From: Anaerolineaceae bacterium UBA5365 | GTDB taxonomy: Bacteria; Chloroflexota; Anaerolineae; Anaerolineales; Anaerolineaceae | Length of the DNA: 5,693 bases | Reading direction: 5' to 3' | Assembly (NCBI GenBank): GCA_002407905.1 | Contig: DHPL01000042.1 | Coordinates: forward strand, 16,798 to 22,490 | In this document: positions 1-5,693 of the stretch, piece after piece | Layout of the letters: each line of letters begins with the position of its first letter | Numbering within the stretch: the stretch's first letter is position 1 | The notes under the pieces: generated by a model | Database searches by the model: none | Seen by the model: only the letters and a program-made list of their open reading frames with translations | What the model was told of the DNA's origin: nothing | Translations under genes and position numbers: made by a program

Positions 1-1505
1 GGTACATTCGGGATCTGGTAAAGGTCGAGCAGCTGACGGGTCTCGTGTTCTCCAAGGGCCTTCAAGCCACCGAAGCTGCCCAGCAATTCTTTGGACGCGG
101 CGACGCTCTTGCCATCCGATCGGATCAATTCATCGCTCAGGCTGCTCCTAATGCCAGAATATTTCTGCATTGCTGCCAGCACTTCGCCGCCCTGATGCGG
201 ATAACGGAACACGGGGACGCCGGCAGTGTTCAGCAGTGCTTCGGCCTCCTTGGTCGAACGCATGCCGATCAGGGAGCTCAGGAAAGTTTTATCCGTTGTC
301 TTAGCAGCGTCTGCCCAAGCCTGGGCGATATCGCCTGGGTTCACCAATGCCTGAGGCACATAGATCGGGTAGAGGATGTCCACGCCATCATCAGCGATCA
401 TATGCTTTAAAGCCAGGTGGTACTCATCCGGGCTGGCGGCACCCAGCATATCGATCGGATTGCCCACCTGTGCACTTGGATTAAGTTTTTCCCGTAAGGC
501 CGCCTGGTTTTCAGCGGATATTTCAGCCAGTTCAAAACCGTTCAATGCCAGCGCGTCCGCCGCGAGTGCCGCTCCGCCGCCGGCATTGGTCGCGATCGCC
601 ACCCGTCTTCCTCGCGGGAGCGGCTGCGTACCCAGCGACCAGGCTACATTGAACAACTCATCCAGGGACTGAACTTCCAAAACACCGCTTTGTTCAAATG
701 CCGCCTGATAGGCACTGTATGAACCCGCCAGCGACCCGGTGTGCGAGGAAACTGCTTTCGCTCCGGCGTCATTTTTGCCGGCTTTTAGCATCACGATCGG
801 CTTCTTGCGATATACTTTCCGCGCCACCTCGATAAATCGGGGCCCATTTTGCACCCCCTCGAGATAAACAGCGATCACCTTCACATTGGGGTCATCGCCA
901 AAGTATTCGATCATGTCGGCTTCGGAGACATCCATTTCGTTCCCCAGGCTGGCAAAGTGGCTGAAACCAATCTGGCTTTCGATAATCAGGTCCACCACCC
1001 CTCCGGCAACCGCCCCGCTTTGGGAAACAAAAGCAATCGGTCCGGGCACCGGCATTCCGCGGATAAACGTCGAGTTCAAGCCGGTGCGGCAGTCCATTGT
1101 GCCAACGCAGTTCGGCCCTACGGCGCGCATGCCGTACCGACGTACAATCTCCAGGCTTTTGCGCTCAAGTTCCGCCCCATCCGCACCAACTTCTCTAAAA
1201 CCACCCGTGATGATCACCACGGCTTTTACGCCGCGCTGACCGCAAGCCTCCAGGGTTTCCAGGATCATGGTCACGGGCAAGACGATCACAGCCAGCTCTA
1301 CCGGGTCCGGCACGGAAGCAATATCCGGGTAGCACTTCTGCCCCATGATCTCCTGAGCATTCGGATTCACCGGGTAAACCTTGCCTGTGTATCCGTACTT
1401 GAGCATGTTTTCCAATATGCCGTAAGACAACTTTTTGGGGTTGCTGGATGCCCCCAGAATGGCTACGCCAGCGGCATTAAAAAAGGGTGAGAGAGATGAT
1501 GCCAT
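1..1505 (-). CDS. NDP-forming acyl-CoA synthetase (acetate-CoA ligase, ADP-forming type), C-terminus beyond window
   Basis: I translated the minus strand from the ATG at 1505 and found 501 uninterrupted codons running off the left edge. Visible parts are: an N-terminal CoA-binding Rossmann domain with the glycine motif GVAILGASSNPKK (residues 13-25) and GPNCVG (130-135); SQSGA (161-165) at the start of the next ligase-CoA domain; SSHTGSLAG with H255, matching the histidine that is phosphorylated in this family; and NAGGGAALAADA (307-318) in a third domain. Residues 484-501 (LGEHETRQLLDLYQIPNV) resemble the start of the ATP-grasp domain, so alpha and beta parts are probably fused in one chain of about 700 residues. 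Known family members are cytoplasmic and interconvert acyl-CoA, ADP and phosphate with the free acid, CoA and ATP, usually to gain ATP from acetyl-CoA or other acyl-CoAs in fermentation. The substrate cannot be read from the sequence. A PatZ-like protein acetyltransferase, which shares this core and adds a GNAT domain, cannot be excluded because the C-terminus is missing. A Shine-Dalgarno at good spacing supports the start. Confidence 0.93.
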   Translation of the reverse strand, partial: MASSLSPFFNAAGVAILGASSNPKKLSYGILENMLKYGYTGKVYPVNPNAQEIMGQKCYPDIASVPDPVELAVIVLPVTMILETLEACGQRGVKAVVIITGGFREVGADGAELERKSLEIVRRYGMRAVGPNCVGTMDCRTGLNSTFIRGMPVPGPIAFVSQSGAVAGGVVDLIIESQIGFSHFASLGNEMDVSEADMIEYFGDDPNVKVIAVYLEGVQNGPRFIEVARKVYRKKPIVMLKAGKNDAGAKAVSSHTGSLAGSYSAYQAAFEQSGVLEVQSLDELFNVAWSLGTQPLPRGRRVAIATNAGGGAALAADALALNGFELAEISAENQAALREKLNPSAQVGNPIDMLGAASPDEYHLALKHMIADDGVDILYPIYVPQALVNPGDIAQAWADAAKTTDKTFLSSLIGMRSTKEAEALLNTAGVPVFRYPHQGGEVLAAMQKYSGIRSSLSDELIRSDGKSVAASKELLGSFGGLKALGEHETRQLLDLYQIPNV

Positions 1506-1514
1506 GCGTTTGCG

Positions 1515-1521
1515 CTCCTTT
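1515..1521 (-). promoter_or_regulatory. Ribosome binding site of the acyl-CoA synthetase gene
   Basis: Read on the minus strand this is AAAGGAG, nine bases before the ATG at 1505. It is a strong Shine-Dalgarno match and fixes the start of the leftward gene. The rightward gene on the other side of the gap has no comparable site. Confidence 0.8.
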
Positions 1522-1537
1522 GTAACTGACCGCACTG

Positions 1538-1543
1538 ATTATA
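1538..1543 (-). promoter_or_regulatory. Candidate -10 box for the leftward acyl-CoA synthetase gene
   Basis: The minus strand reads TATAAT here, a perfect sigma-70-type -10 hexamer. Normal spacing puts the transcript start near 1531, giving a leader of about 26 bases that contains the Shine-Dalgarno. No good TTGACA-like -35 box lies 15-18 bases upstream; the sequence there is only a weak GGTTTT-like stretch. The promoter is therefore either weak or helped by an activator. It is inferred from sequence only. Confidence 0.55.
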
Positions 1544-1585
1544 CCCAAGCACCCACTTAAAACCGCGTTAGTGGCTTGCACGGGC

Positions 1586-1591
1586 TATAAT
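1586..1591 (+). promoter_or_regulatory. Candidate -10 box for the helicase pair, predicting a leaderless mRNA
   Basis: TATAAT lies seven bases before the ATG at 1599. Standard spacing places the transcript start at about 1598-1599, on or next to the start codon. No Shine-Dalgarno precedes the ATG (the bases between are CAGACCA), which fits leaderless translation. No convincing -35 hexamer is present at 16-18 bases upstream; TTGCAC at 1576-1581 is only four bases away and cannot serve. This is the only near-consensus -10 box noticed on the plus strand of the gap. Confidence 0.5.
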
Positions 1592-1598
1592 CAGACCA

Positions 1599-3686
1599 AT
1601 GTCAGCAAACTGTCAGGATTTTCATTTGAATACTGCGCAAAATGCAATTCTCCAGGGCCTGGATGGCCGCAAAACCTGGCTGCAGGGTCCAGCCGGCAGC
1701 GGTAAAACCAGCACGGCTGTAGCCTGGCTTGCGCAAAGGCTTCAGAAACACGAAGCCGAACGCTTTCTGGTGCTTACCCCACAGCGTACCCTCTGGGGAC
1801 CGTATTCCCATCTAGTTCAGACCCTCCCATTTGGCGCACGCCAAAGACTGGAGCTACAGACCATCAGCGGTCTAAGCCGGCAGATGCTCAGCCTTTTTTG
1901 GCCGGAAGTCATGCCCCTGGCAGGCTTTGACCAGCCTCAGGCTGAGCCGATTTTCCTTACGGTGGACGCAGCTCAGTACACGATGGGCCAGTTGGTCGCG
2001 CCCCTCCTGGATACGGGCCGCTTCGCCACGATCACTTTGGCACCGCACCGTTTATACGCTCAGCTCCTCGATAACTTAAATAAAGCCGCTCTGGTCGGTT
2101 TTGACCACACAGAAATCGGCCCGCGCCTTAAAGCTGCCTGGACGGGAGAACCTGCCCAATTGCAGGTTTACGACGATGTTCAGGACGCGGTGAGCCAATT
2201 CAGAAGGCATTGTCTCTCCCAAGGGCTGGTGGACTTCTCCTTGCAGGTGGAATTGTTTGACCAGGTGCTGCGAAAATTGCCCATTTTCCGTCAATATCTG
2301 CGCAAACGCTACCAAGTACTCCTCTACGATAACGTTGAGGAGGATCCGCCGGTTTTCCACGATTTCATCCTGGATTGGCTGCCAGATCTTGAAGAAGCCC
2401 TCCTGCTGTACGATGAAGAGGGCGGCTTGCGCAGTTTTCTTTCTGCTGATCCCGTCTCTGCCAGCCGATTGAGGAAAGAAGTTTCCTCCCAGGAAGCGTT
2501 GATGCTTCCAATCAATAGCCTGCCATGTTTCCAGAAAGTGATGAAACTGGCAGAGAACTGGCGCGGAGCTCCAACAAAGCTGACGGGTCATGGTTCTAAG
2601 TTCAATTGCCTCAGACTGCTGCCCGGGAAGTACCGTTTCTTTACCGAACTATTGGATGGTGTTGCCCTGGAGATCCGCCAGCTTGTTTCGGATGGCAACG
2701 CTCCGGAGAAAATTGCGGTCCTCTCACCCTTTGTTTCAGATGTCTTGCGTTTCGCCCTTGAGACCCGGTTAAACACAGATGGCATTCAGGTACAGACCCT
2801 GCGCCCATCCGCGCCTGGTCTCAGCGACCCGGCATTGCGTAACTTGACCACTCTGGCTGTCATGGCTTACCCGGCCTGGAATCTGCCCCTGGATAAATGG
2901 CATTTGGCAAACGCCCTGGCTTTCTTTATTGACGACCTGGACATCGTACGAGCCCAAAGCCTGGCTGAGAACATGGGGAAAGACGAGAGTGGCTACTTCA
3001 AACTTTCAATTCAGGGAAGTGATCTTCCTGAACAGACGCAGCAATCAATCACAGAACTCCTGGATTGGCTCCAGGGATGGCAAAACCTCCCGGATTTGCG
3101 TGCATTTTTCTCAGGCATTTTTAATAGCCTGCTCTCCAGGCCAGGGTTTAGCTTCCACGAAGACCCTGATTTGGGGGCGAAGACCAACAGCCTGATCGAT
3201 TCGATCCGCCGATTCAACGATGGATTGCCTGCAACTGCCGATTTGGGAGGAGCAGGTAAGGCCTTCATCCAGGCTAGCTTGCAAGGTCTGATTTTTGGTT
3301 TGAACCCTGGTCAGTGGCAGCTTGAGTCAGGCAAGGTTCTTTTGCTGCCGGCAACCACGTTCCTGATGCGCAACGCCCCCGTGGATTACCAATTCTGGTT
3401 GGGGATTGCCTCCAGCCAGTGGTATCAGCGCCTGGAACAACCGCTAACCCACCCCTATGTACTTAGCCGAAACTGGCCTGTGGGCCGGCCGTGGACCAGC
3501 CAGGACGAACTAAACCTAAGCCAGGCAAACCTGGACAGGCTTGTCAAAGGACTCCTGCGCCGCTGTAAGCAGGAAGTAATCCTTTGCCACAGCCAGTACA
3601 GCGAGACCGGCAATGAGGAACGGGGCATGATGCTGAGGCTCTTACAGTCTGTGCTTAAACACAGCCGGGAGGGCGAACGTGCCTGA
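1599..3686 (+). CDS. Degenerate UvrD/AddB-like superfamily 1 helicase subunit (predicted non-translocating)
   Basis: Complete 695-residue protein. It has the frame of a UvrD-type helicase: a Q motif (LNTAQ, 10-14); an intact Walker A GPAGSGKT (30-37); a motif Ia-like FLVLTP (56-61); a motif Ib-like QTISG; and LVDF with D212/F213, where active family members have the conserved DFDDL. The catalytic positions downstream have changed. Motif II is YDNVEED, with D244 kept but the glutamate replaced by N245. Motif III is YDEEGGLRSFLSADP, with G275 in place of the glutamine. Motif IV reads LPINSLPCF and lacks its arginine. The motif V region (about 578-600) has no KGLE. Motif VI is partly recognisable as LVKGLLRRCKQEVIL (648-662). 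IAVLSPF (372-378) matches the start of domain 2A. The protein may bind ATP but probably hydrolyses it poorly. No nuclease domain follows. The ATG is the only possible start, because an in-frame TAG lies at 1569-1571 with no other start codon between. The adjacent active helicase suggests a heteromeric complex, as with AddB and AddA. That role is inferred; the helicase-fold assignment is firmer. Confidence 0.85.
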   Translation: MSANCQDFHLNTAQNAILQGLDGRKTWLQGPAGSGKTSTAVAWLAQRLQKHEAERFLVLTPQRTLWGPYSHLVQTLPFGARQRLELQTISGLSRQMLSLFWPEVMPLAGFDQPQAEPIFLTVDAAQYTMGQLVAPLLDTGRFATITLAPHRLYAQLLDNLNKAALVGFDHTEIGPRLKAAWTGEPAQLQVYDDVQDAVSQFRRHCLSQGLVDFSLQVELFDQVLRKLPIFRQYLRKRYQVLLYDNVEEDPPVFHDFILDWLPDLEEALLLYDEEGGLRSFLSADPVSASRLRKEVSSQEALMLPINSLPCFQKVMKLAENWRGAPTKLTGHGSKFNCLRLLPGKYRFFTELLDGVALEIRQLVSDGNAPEKIAVLSPFVSDVLRFALETRLNTDGIQVQTLRPSAPGLSDPALRNLTTLAVMAYPAWNLPLDKWHLANALAFFIDDLDIVRAQSLAENMGKDESGYFKLSIQGSDLPEQTQQSITELLDWLQGWQNLPDLRAFFSGIFNSLLSRPGFSFHEDPDLGAKTNSLIDSIRRFNDGLPATADLGGAGKAFIQASLQGLIFGLNPGQWQLESGKVLLLPATTFLMRNAPVDYQFWLGIASSQWYQRLEQPLTHPYVLSRNWPVGRPWTSQDELNLSQANLDRLVKGLLRRCKQEVILCHSQYSETGNEERGMMLRLLQSVLKHSREGERA
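3667..3673 (+). promoter_or_regulatory. Ribosome binding site of the second helicase gene, inside the end of the first
   Basis: GGGAGGG ends five bases before the GTG at 3679 and lies within the last codons of the upstream gene. It supports GTG as the start and suggests translational coupling. The upstream stop TGA (3684-3686) lies just past the GTG. Confidence 0.7.
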
Positions 3687-5693
3687 GGAACGTTTACGCC
3701 GGGCGCAGGCCCGCATTCTGACCTACCGCCAAGGCTTGATGGGTATTTCAGCGGTGCCGGGCAGCGGCAAAACCTGGACGCTCTCACGCCTTGCCGCCCA
3801 GCTCATTCTGGCAGGGAACCTGGCCCCGGACCAGGAAGTTTTAGTTGTTACCTTCTCCAATTCTGCCGCGGATAACTTTAGCGCCAGAATCGGCCAATTG
3901 CTGCAAGGCTACGGCTTGTTGCCGGACATTGGTTACCGGGTTCGCACATTGCATGGACTGGCCAACGATATCATCCACGAACGGCCTGAATTGGTTGGAC
4001 TTGCGGAAGACTTTAATATCATTGATGAGAAAGAGGCTGAGAGCATCCTGGATGATGCCATCGCCCAGGCCGAGGAGGCTCATCCGCAAATTTTTGAAAA
4101 CCTGCTCGATCCCAGCCTATCCGCTACCCGCCGGGATACGGTCCTGAAAGAAAGTCTCCCTGCGCTCATCCACTCGATGTCACGGGCTTACATCAAGACA
4201 GCCAAGGATAATCTGCTCTCAACGGCGGTACTTAGCGAGATGATCAGCGACTTCAGCCTGGCCAGCGAGATCATCCAATACATGCAAAAGGTGTATCAGG
4301 CATACCAGGCAGCGCTTGCCTACCGTGGGGCTGTCGATTTTGATGATCTTATCCGGTATGCCCATTCCAGCCTGGCTGCGGACCCCAGCCTGGTGAGTTT
4401 ACTGCAGTATCGCTGGCCGATCATTCTGGAAGATGAAGCCCAGGACTCCAGCAAACTCCAGGAATCCATCTTGCGTAAATTGGTAGGCAAGCAAGGCAAT
4501 TGGGTGCGCGTGGGCGACCCCAATCAAGCCATTTATGAATCGTTCACCACCGCGGATCCAAACCTGCTCAAACGTTTTGTTGGCCACCCTGAAACGCGGA
4601 AAGAAGACCTGCCTGAATCCGGTCGCTCTGCTCCGCCGATCATCGACCTGGCAAATGAGTTGAACCGTTGGGCCCGGGAAGCCCACCCTATCCGTGAAGT
4701 GCGGGATGCCCTGGACTTACCCTTAATTCTGCCAACCGAGGAAGATGACCCTCAGCTCAACCCAAGTCTGCTGGGAGATGGCATTGTGCTGCATGACCAG
4801 CGTTTTGAGCCTGCCGAGGAGTTGGATTATGTAGTTAAGTCTGCCCAGGATTGGTTGAGACAGTATCCAGATTCCACGGTAGCCGTTCTGGCCTATTACA
4901 ACGACCGTGTAGCCCAATTTGCCAATGCCTTTCGCGACGCAGGCACAACGGTATCGGAAGGGCTGTTGAATCTGCCGCGCGTTACCCGGCTCTCTGCCGG
5001 AGCATTGGCCAACATCCTGGTAAGCATCTTCAACCCGGGTAATGCCAAGGCCCTTTCCCGCGCCTTCGAGGTATACCATCGTAACGCGCCTTTGGAAACG
5101 CGTGCTGAGAACATGCGCCGCAGTGCTCTGATTGCTGCCTGTTCCAAACCCGAGCGCTTTTTGTACCCAATTGGAGAAGATGACTACCTGCTCGACTTAT
5201 CAAAGAATCAGCAGGATGAGGATACGATAACAGCCCTGATCAACTTCAAAGCCACCATTCGCCGCTGGCATTTGGCCCGACAATTGCCTCTGGACCAGCT
5301 GATGCTGACGATTGGCCAGGATTTGGATCTGGACCCCTACGAAGTCGCCACAGTTTACCGTCTGGCTGGATTACTACGCGACCTCGCCCAAGCCCATCCA
5401 GAGTGGACCCCAATGGACCTGAATGGCGAACTGATCCGCATTGCCAGGAACCAGAGGCGTTTCTTTGCTTTTTCGGAGAATGAGGATGGCTACGACCCCG
5501 AGGAACATCGCGGTCAGGTTACTGTAGCCACATTGCACAAGAGCAAGGGGCTGGAGTGGGATAAGGTTTTCCTTACCTCTATCAACGATTACGACTTTCC
5601 ATCGGGTTCAGATTCCGAATCGTACCAGGCAGAAAGGTACTTCCTTGAGGGACAGCGCAACCTGGAAGCCGAGATGCTTGGAGAACTGGATGA
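3679..5693 (+). CDS. UvrD/Rep-family superfamily 1 ATP-dependent DNA helicase, C-terminus beyond window
   Basis: I translated 671 uninterrupted codons from the GTG at 3679; the reading frame leaves the right edge. The motifs of a 3'-5' UvrD/PcrA-like helicase appear in order: Q motif glutamine Q10; Walker A AVPGSGKT (25-32); Ia VVTFSNSAA (56-64); Ib TLHG; VDFDDL (219-224); motif II LEDEAQD with D252/E253; motif III VGDPNQAIY with D280 and Q283; a motif IV variant ESGRS with R316; a 2A segment VAVLAYYND (401-409); and motif V VTVATLHKSKGLEW (614-627). Motif VI and any C-terminal nuclease domain would lie past the window. The family unwinds or translocates on DNA using ATP in repair and recombination. 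GTG is preferred over the ATG at 3739 because the latter would remove the Q motif, and because a Shine-Dalgarno precedes GTG. The gene overlaps the degenerate helicase gene by 8 bases and probably shares its mRNA, so the two products likely act together. Motif IV has SGR where UvrD has NYR. It could prove to be an AddA- or AdnB-like helicase-nuclease once the end is known. Confidence 0.92.
   Translation, partial: MPEERLRRAQARILTYRQGLMGISAVPGSGKTWTLSRLAAQLILAGNLAPDQEVLVVTFSNSAADNFSARIGQLLQGYGLLPDIGYRVRTLHGLANDIIHERPELVGLAEDFNIIDEKEAESILDDAIAQAEEAHPQIFENLLDPSLSATRRDTVLKESLPALIHSMSRAYIKTAKDNLLSTAVLSEMISDFSLASEIIQYMQKVYQAYQAALAYRGAVDFDDLIRYAHSSLAADPSLVSLLQYRWPIILEDEAQDSSKLQESILRKLVGKQGNWVRVGDPNQAIYESFTTADPNLLKRFVGHPETRKEDLPESGRSAPPIIDLANELNRWAREAHPIREVRDALDLPLILPTEEDDPQLNPSLLGDGIVLHDQRFEPAEELDYVVKSAQDWLRQYPDSTVAVLAYYNDRVAQFANAFRDAGTTVSEGLLNLPRVTRLSAGALANILVSIFNPGNAKALSRAFEVYHRNAPLETRAENMRRSALIAACSKPERFLYPIGEDDYLLDLSKNQQDEDTITALINFKATIRRWHLARQLPLDQLMLTIGQDLDLDPYEVATVYRLAGLLRDLAQAHPEWTPMDLNGELIRIARNQRRFFAFSENEDGYDPEEHRGQVTVATLHKSKGLEWDKVFLTSINDYDFPSGSDSESYQAERYFLEGQRNLEAEMLGELD

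Larger units (their letters stand above)
1535..1594. repeat. Gapped inverted repeat spanning the divergent promoters
   Basis: CTGATTATA at 1535-1543 is the exact reverse complement of TATAATCAG at 1586-1594. Moving inward the pairing continues with small gaps: CCC (1544-1546) with GGG (1582-1584), CAAGC (1546-1550) with GCTTG (1574-1578), and CACT (1554-1557) with AGTG (1570-1573). The centre, 1558-1569, is unpaired. Each outer arm contains the -10 box of one divergent gene, so the symmetry partly reflects two promoters facing away from each other. The matching CAG beyond the hexamer and the inner matches go further than that. It could be an operator for a shared regulator, or a coincidence in a short region. 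Confidence 0.5.

Noticed and set aside
45..672. Plus-strand open frames of 121 and 98 codons near the left edge
   Set aside because: Both are antisense to the third domain of the acyl-CoA synthetase, and their products have no recognisable domain.
849..1490. 213-codon plus-strand open frame
   Set aside because: It lies wholly antisense to the acyl-CoA synthetase gene, whose motifs and active-site residues are conserved. The translated product is rich in His, Asn and Arg with no recognisable domain.
1576..1581. TTGCAC as a -35 box for the rightward promoter
   Set aside because: It is only four bases from the TATAAT, far short of the 16-18 needed.
2076..2591. 171-codon minus-strand open frame
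   Set aside because: It is antisense to the degenerate helicase gene, which has a coherent helicase fold along its full length. No motif is visible in the antisense product.
3455..3787. Possible terminator or separate gene between the two helicase genes
   Set aside because: The two genes overlap by 8 bases, I saw no hairpin with a T-run, and the minus-strand 110-codon frame here is antisense to both.
3845..4147. 100-codon plus-strand open frame in another phase
   Set aside because: It overlaps the helicase gene between motif Ia and the 1B region and shows no recognisable domain.
4399..5079. Minus-strand open frames of 95 and 118 codons
   Set aside because: Both are shadows of the active helicase gene, which carries motifs II to IV and domain 2A across this stretch.

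Overview
The window holds three protein-coding genes in two divergent transcription units, separated by a 93-base regulatory gap. The moderately GC-rich composition (estimated by eye), the fused ADP-forming acyl-CoA synthetase and the general gene style would fit an environmental anaerobic bacterium, for example Anaerolineae (Chloroflexota). That placement is an inference with modest confidence; no marker gene is present.

Left part (1-1505, minus strand): the N-terminal 501 residues of an NDP-forming acyl-CoA synthetase of the acetate-CoA ligase (ADP-forming) type. It has a CoA-binding Rossmann domain, two ligase-CoA-type domains with the phospho-accepting histidine at H255, and the first residues of what looks like a fused ATP-grasp domain, where the window cuts the gene.

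Middle (1506-1598): a compact divergent promoter region. A TATAAT hexamer lies on each strand, and the two sit in mirrored arms of a gapped inverted repeat. The leftward gene has a short leader with a good Shine-Dalgarno. The rightward gene has none, and its -10 box is so close to the ATG that a leaderless mRNA is predicted.

Right part (1599-5693, plus strand): two overlapping genes for UvrD/Rep-like superfamily 1 helicases. The first (695 aa, complete) keeps the Q motif and Walker A but has lost the catalytic residues of motifs II, III, IV and V, so it looks like a degenerate, probably non-translocating helicase. The second (671 residues seen, C-terminus off the window) has recognisable motifs Q, I, Ia, Ib, II, III, IV and V with their key residues. 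The genes overlap by 8 bases and are probably translationally coupled. An inactive helicase paired with an active one recalls the AddB/AddA and AdnA/AdnB plans for DNA-end processing, but no nuclease domain is visible here. This pair is the most interesting content of the window. No RNA genes, mobile elements or CRISPR arrays were seen.
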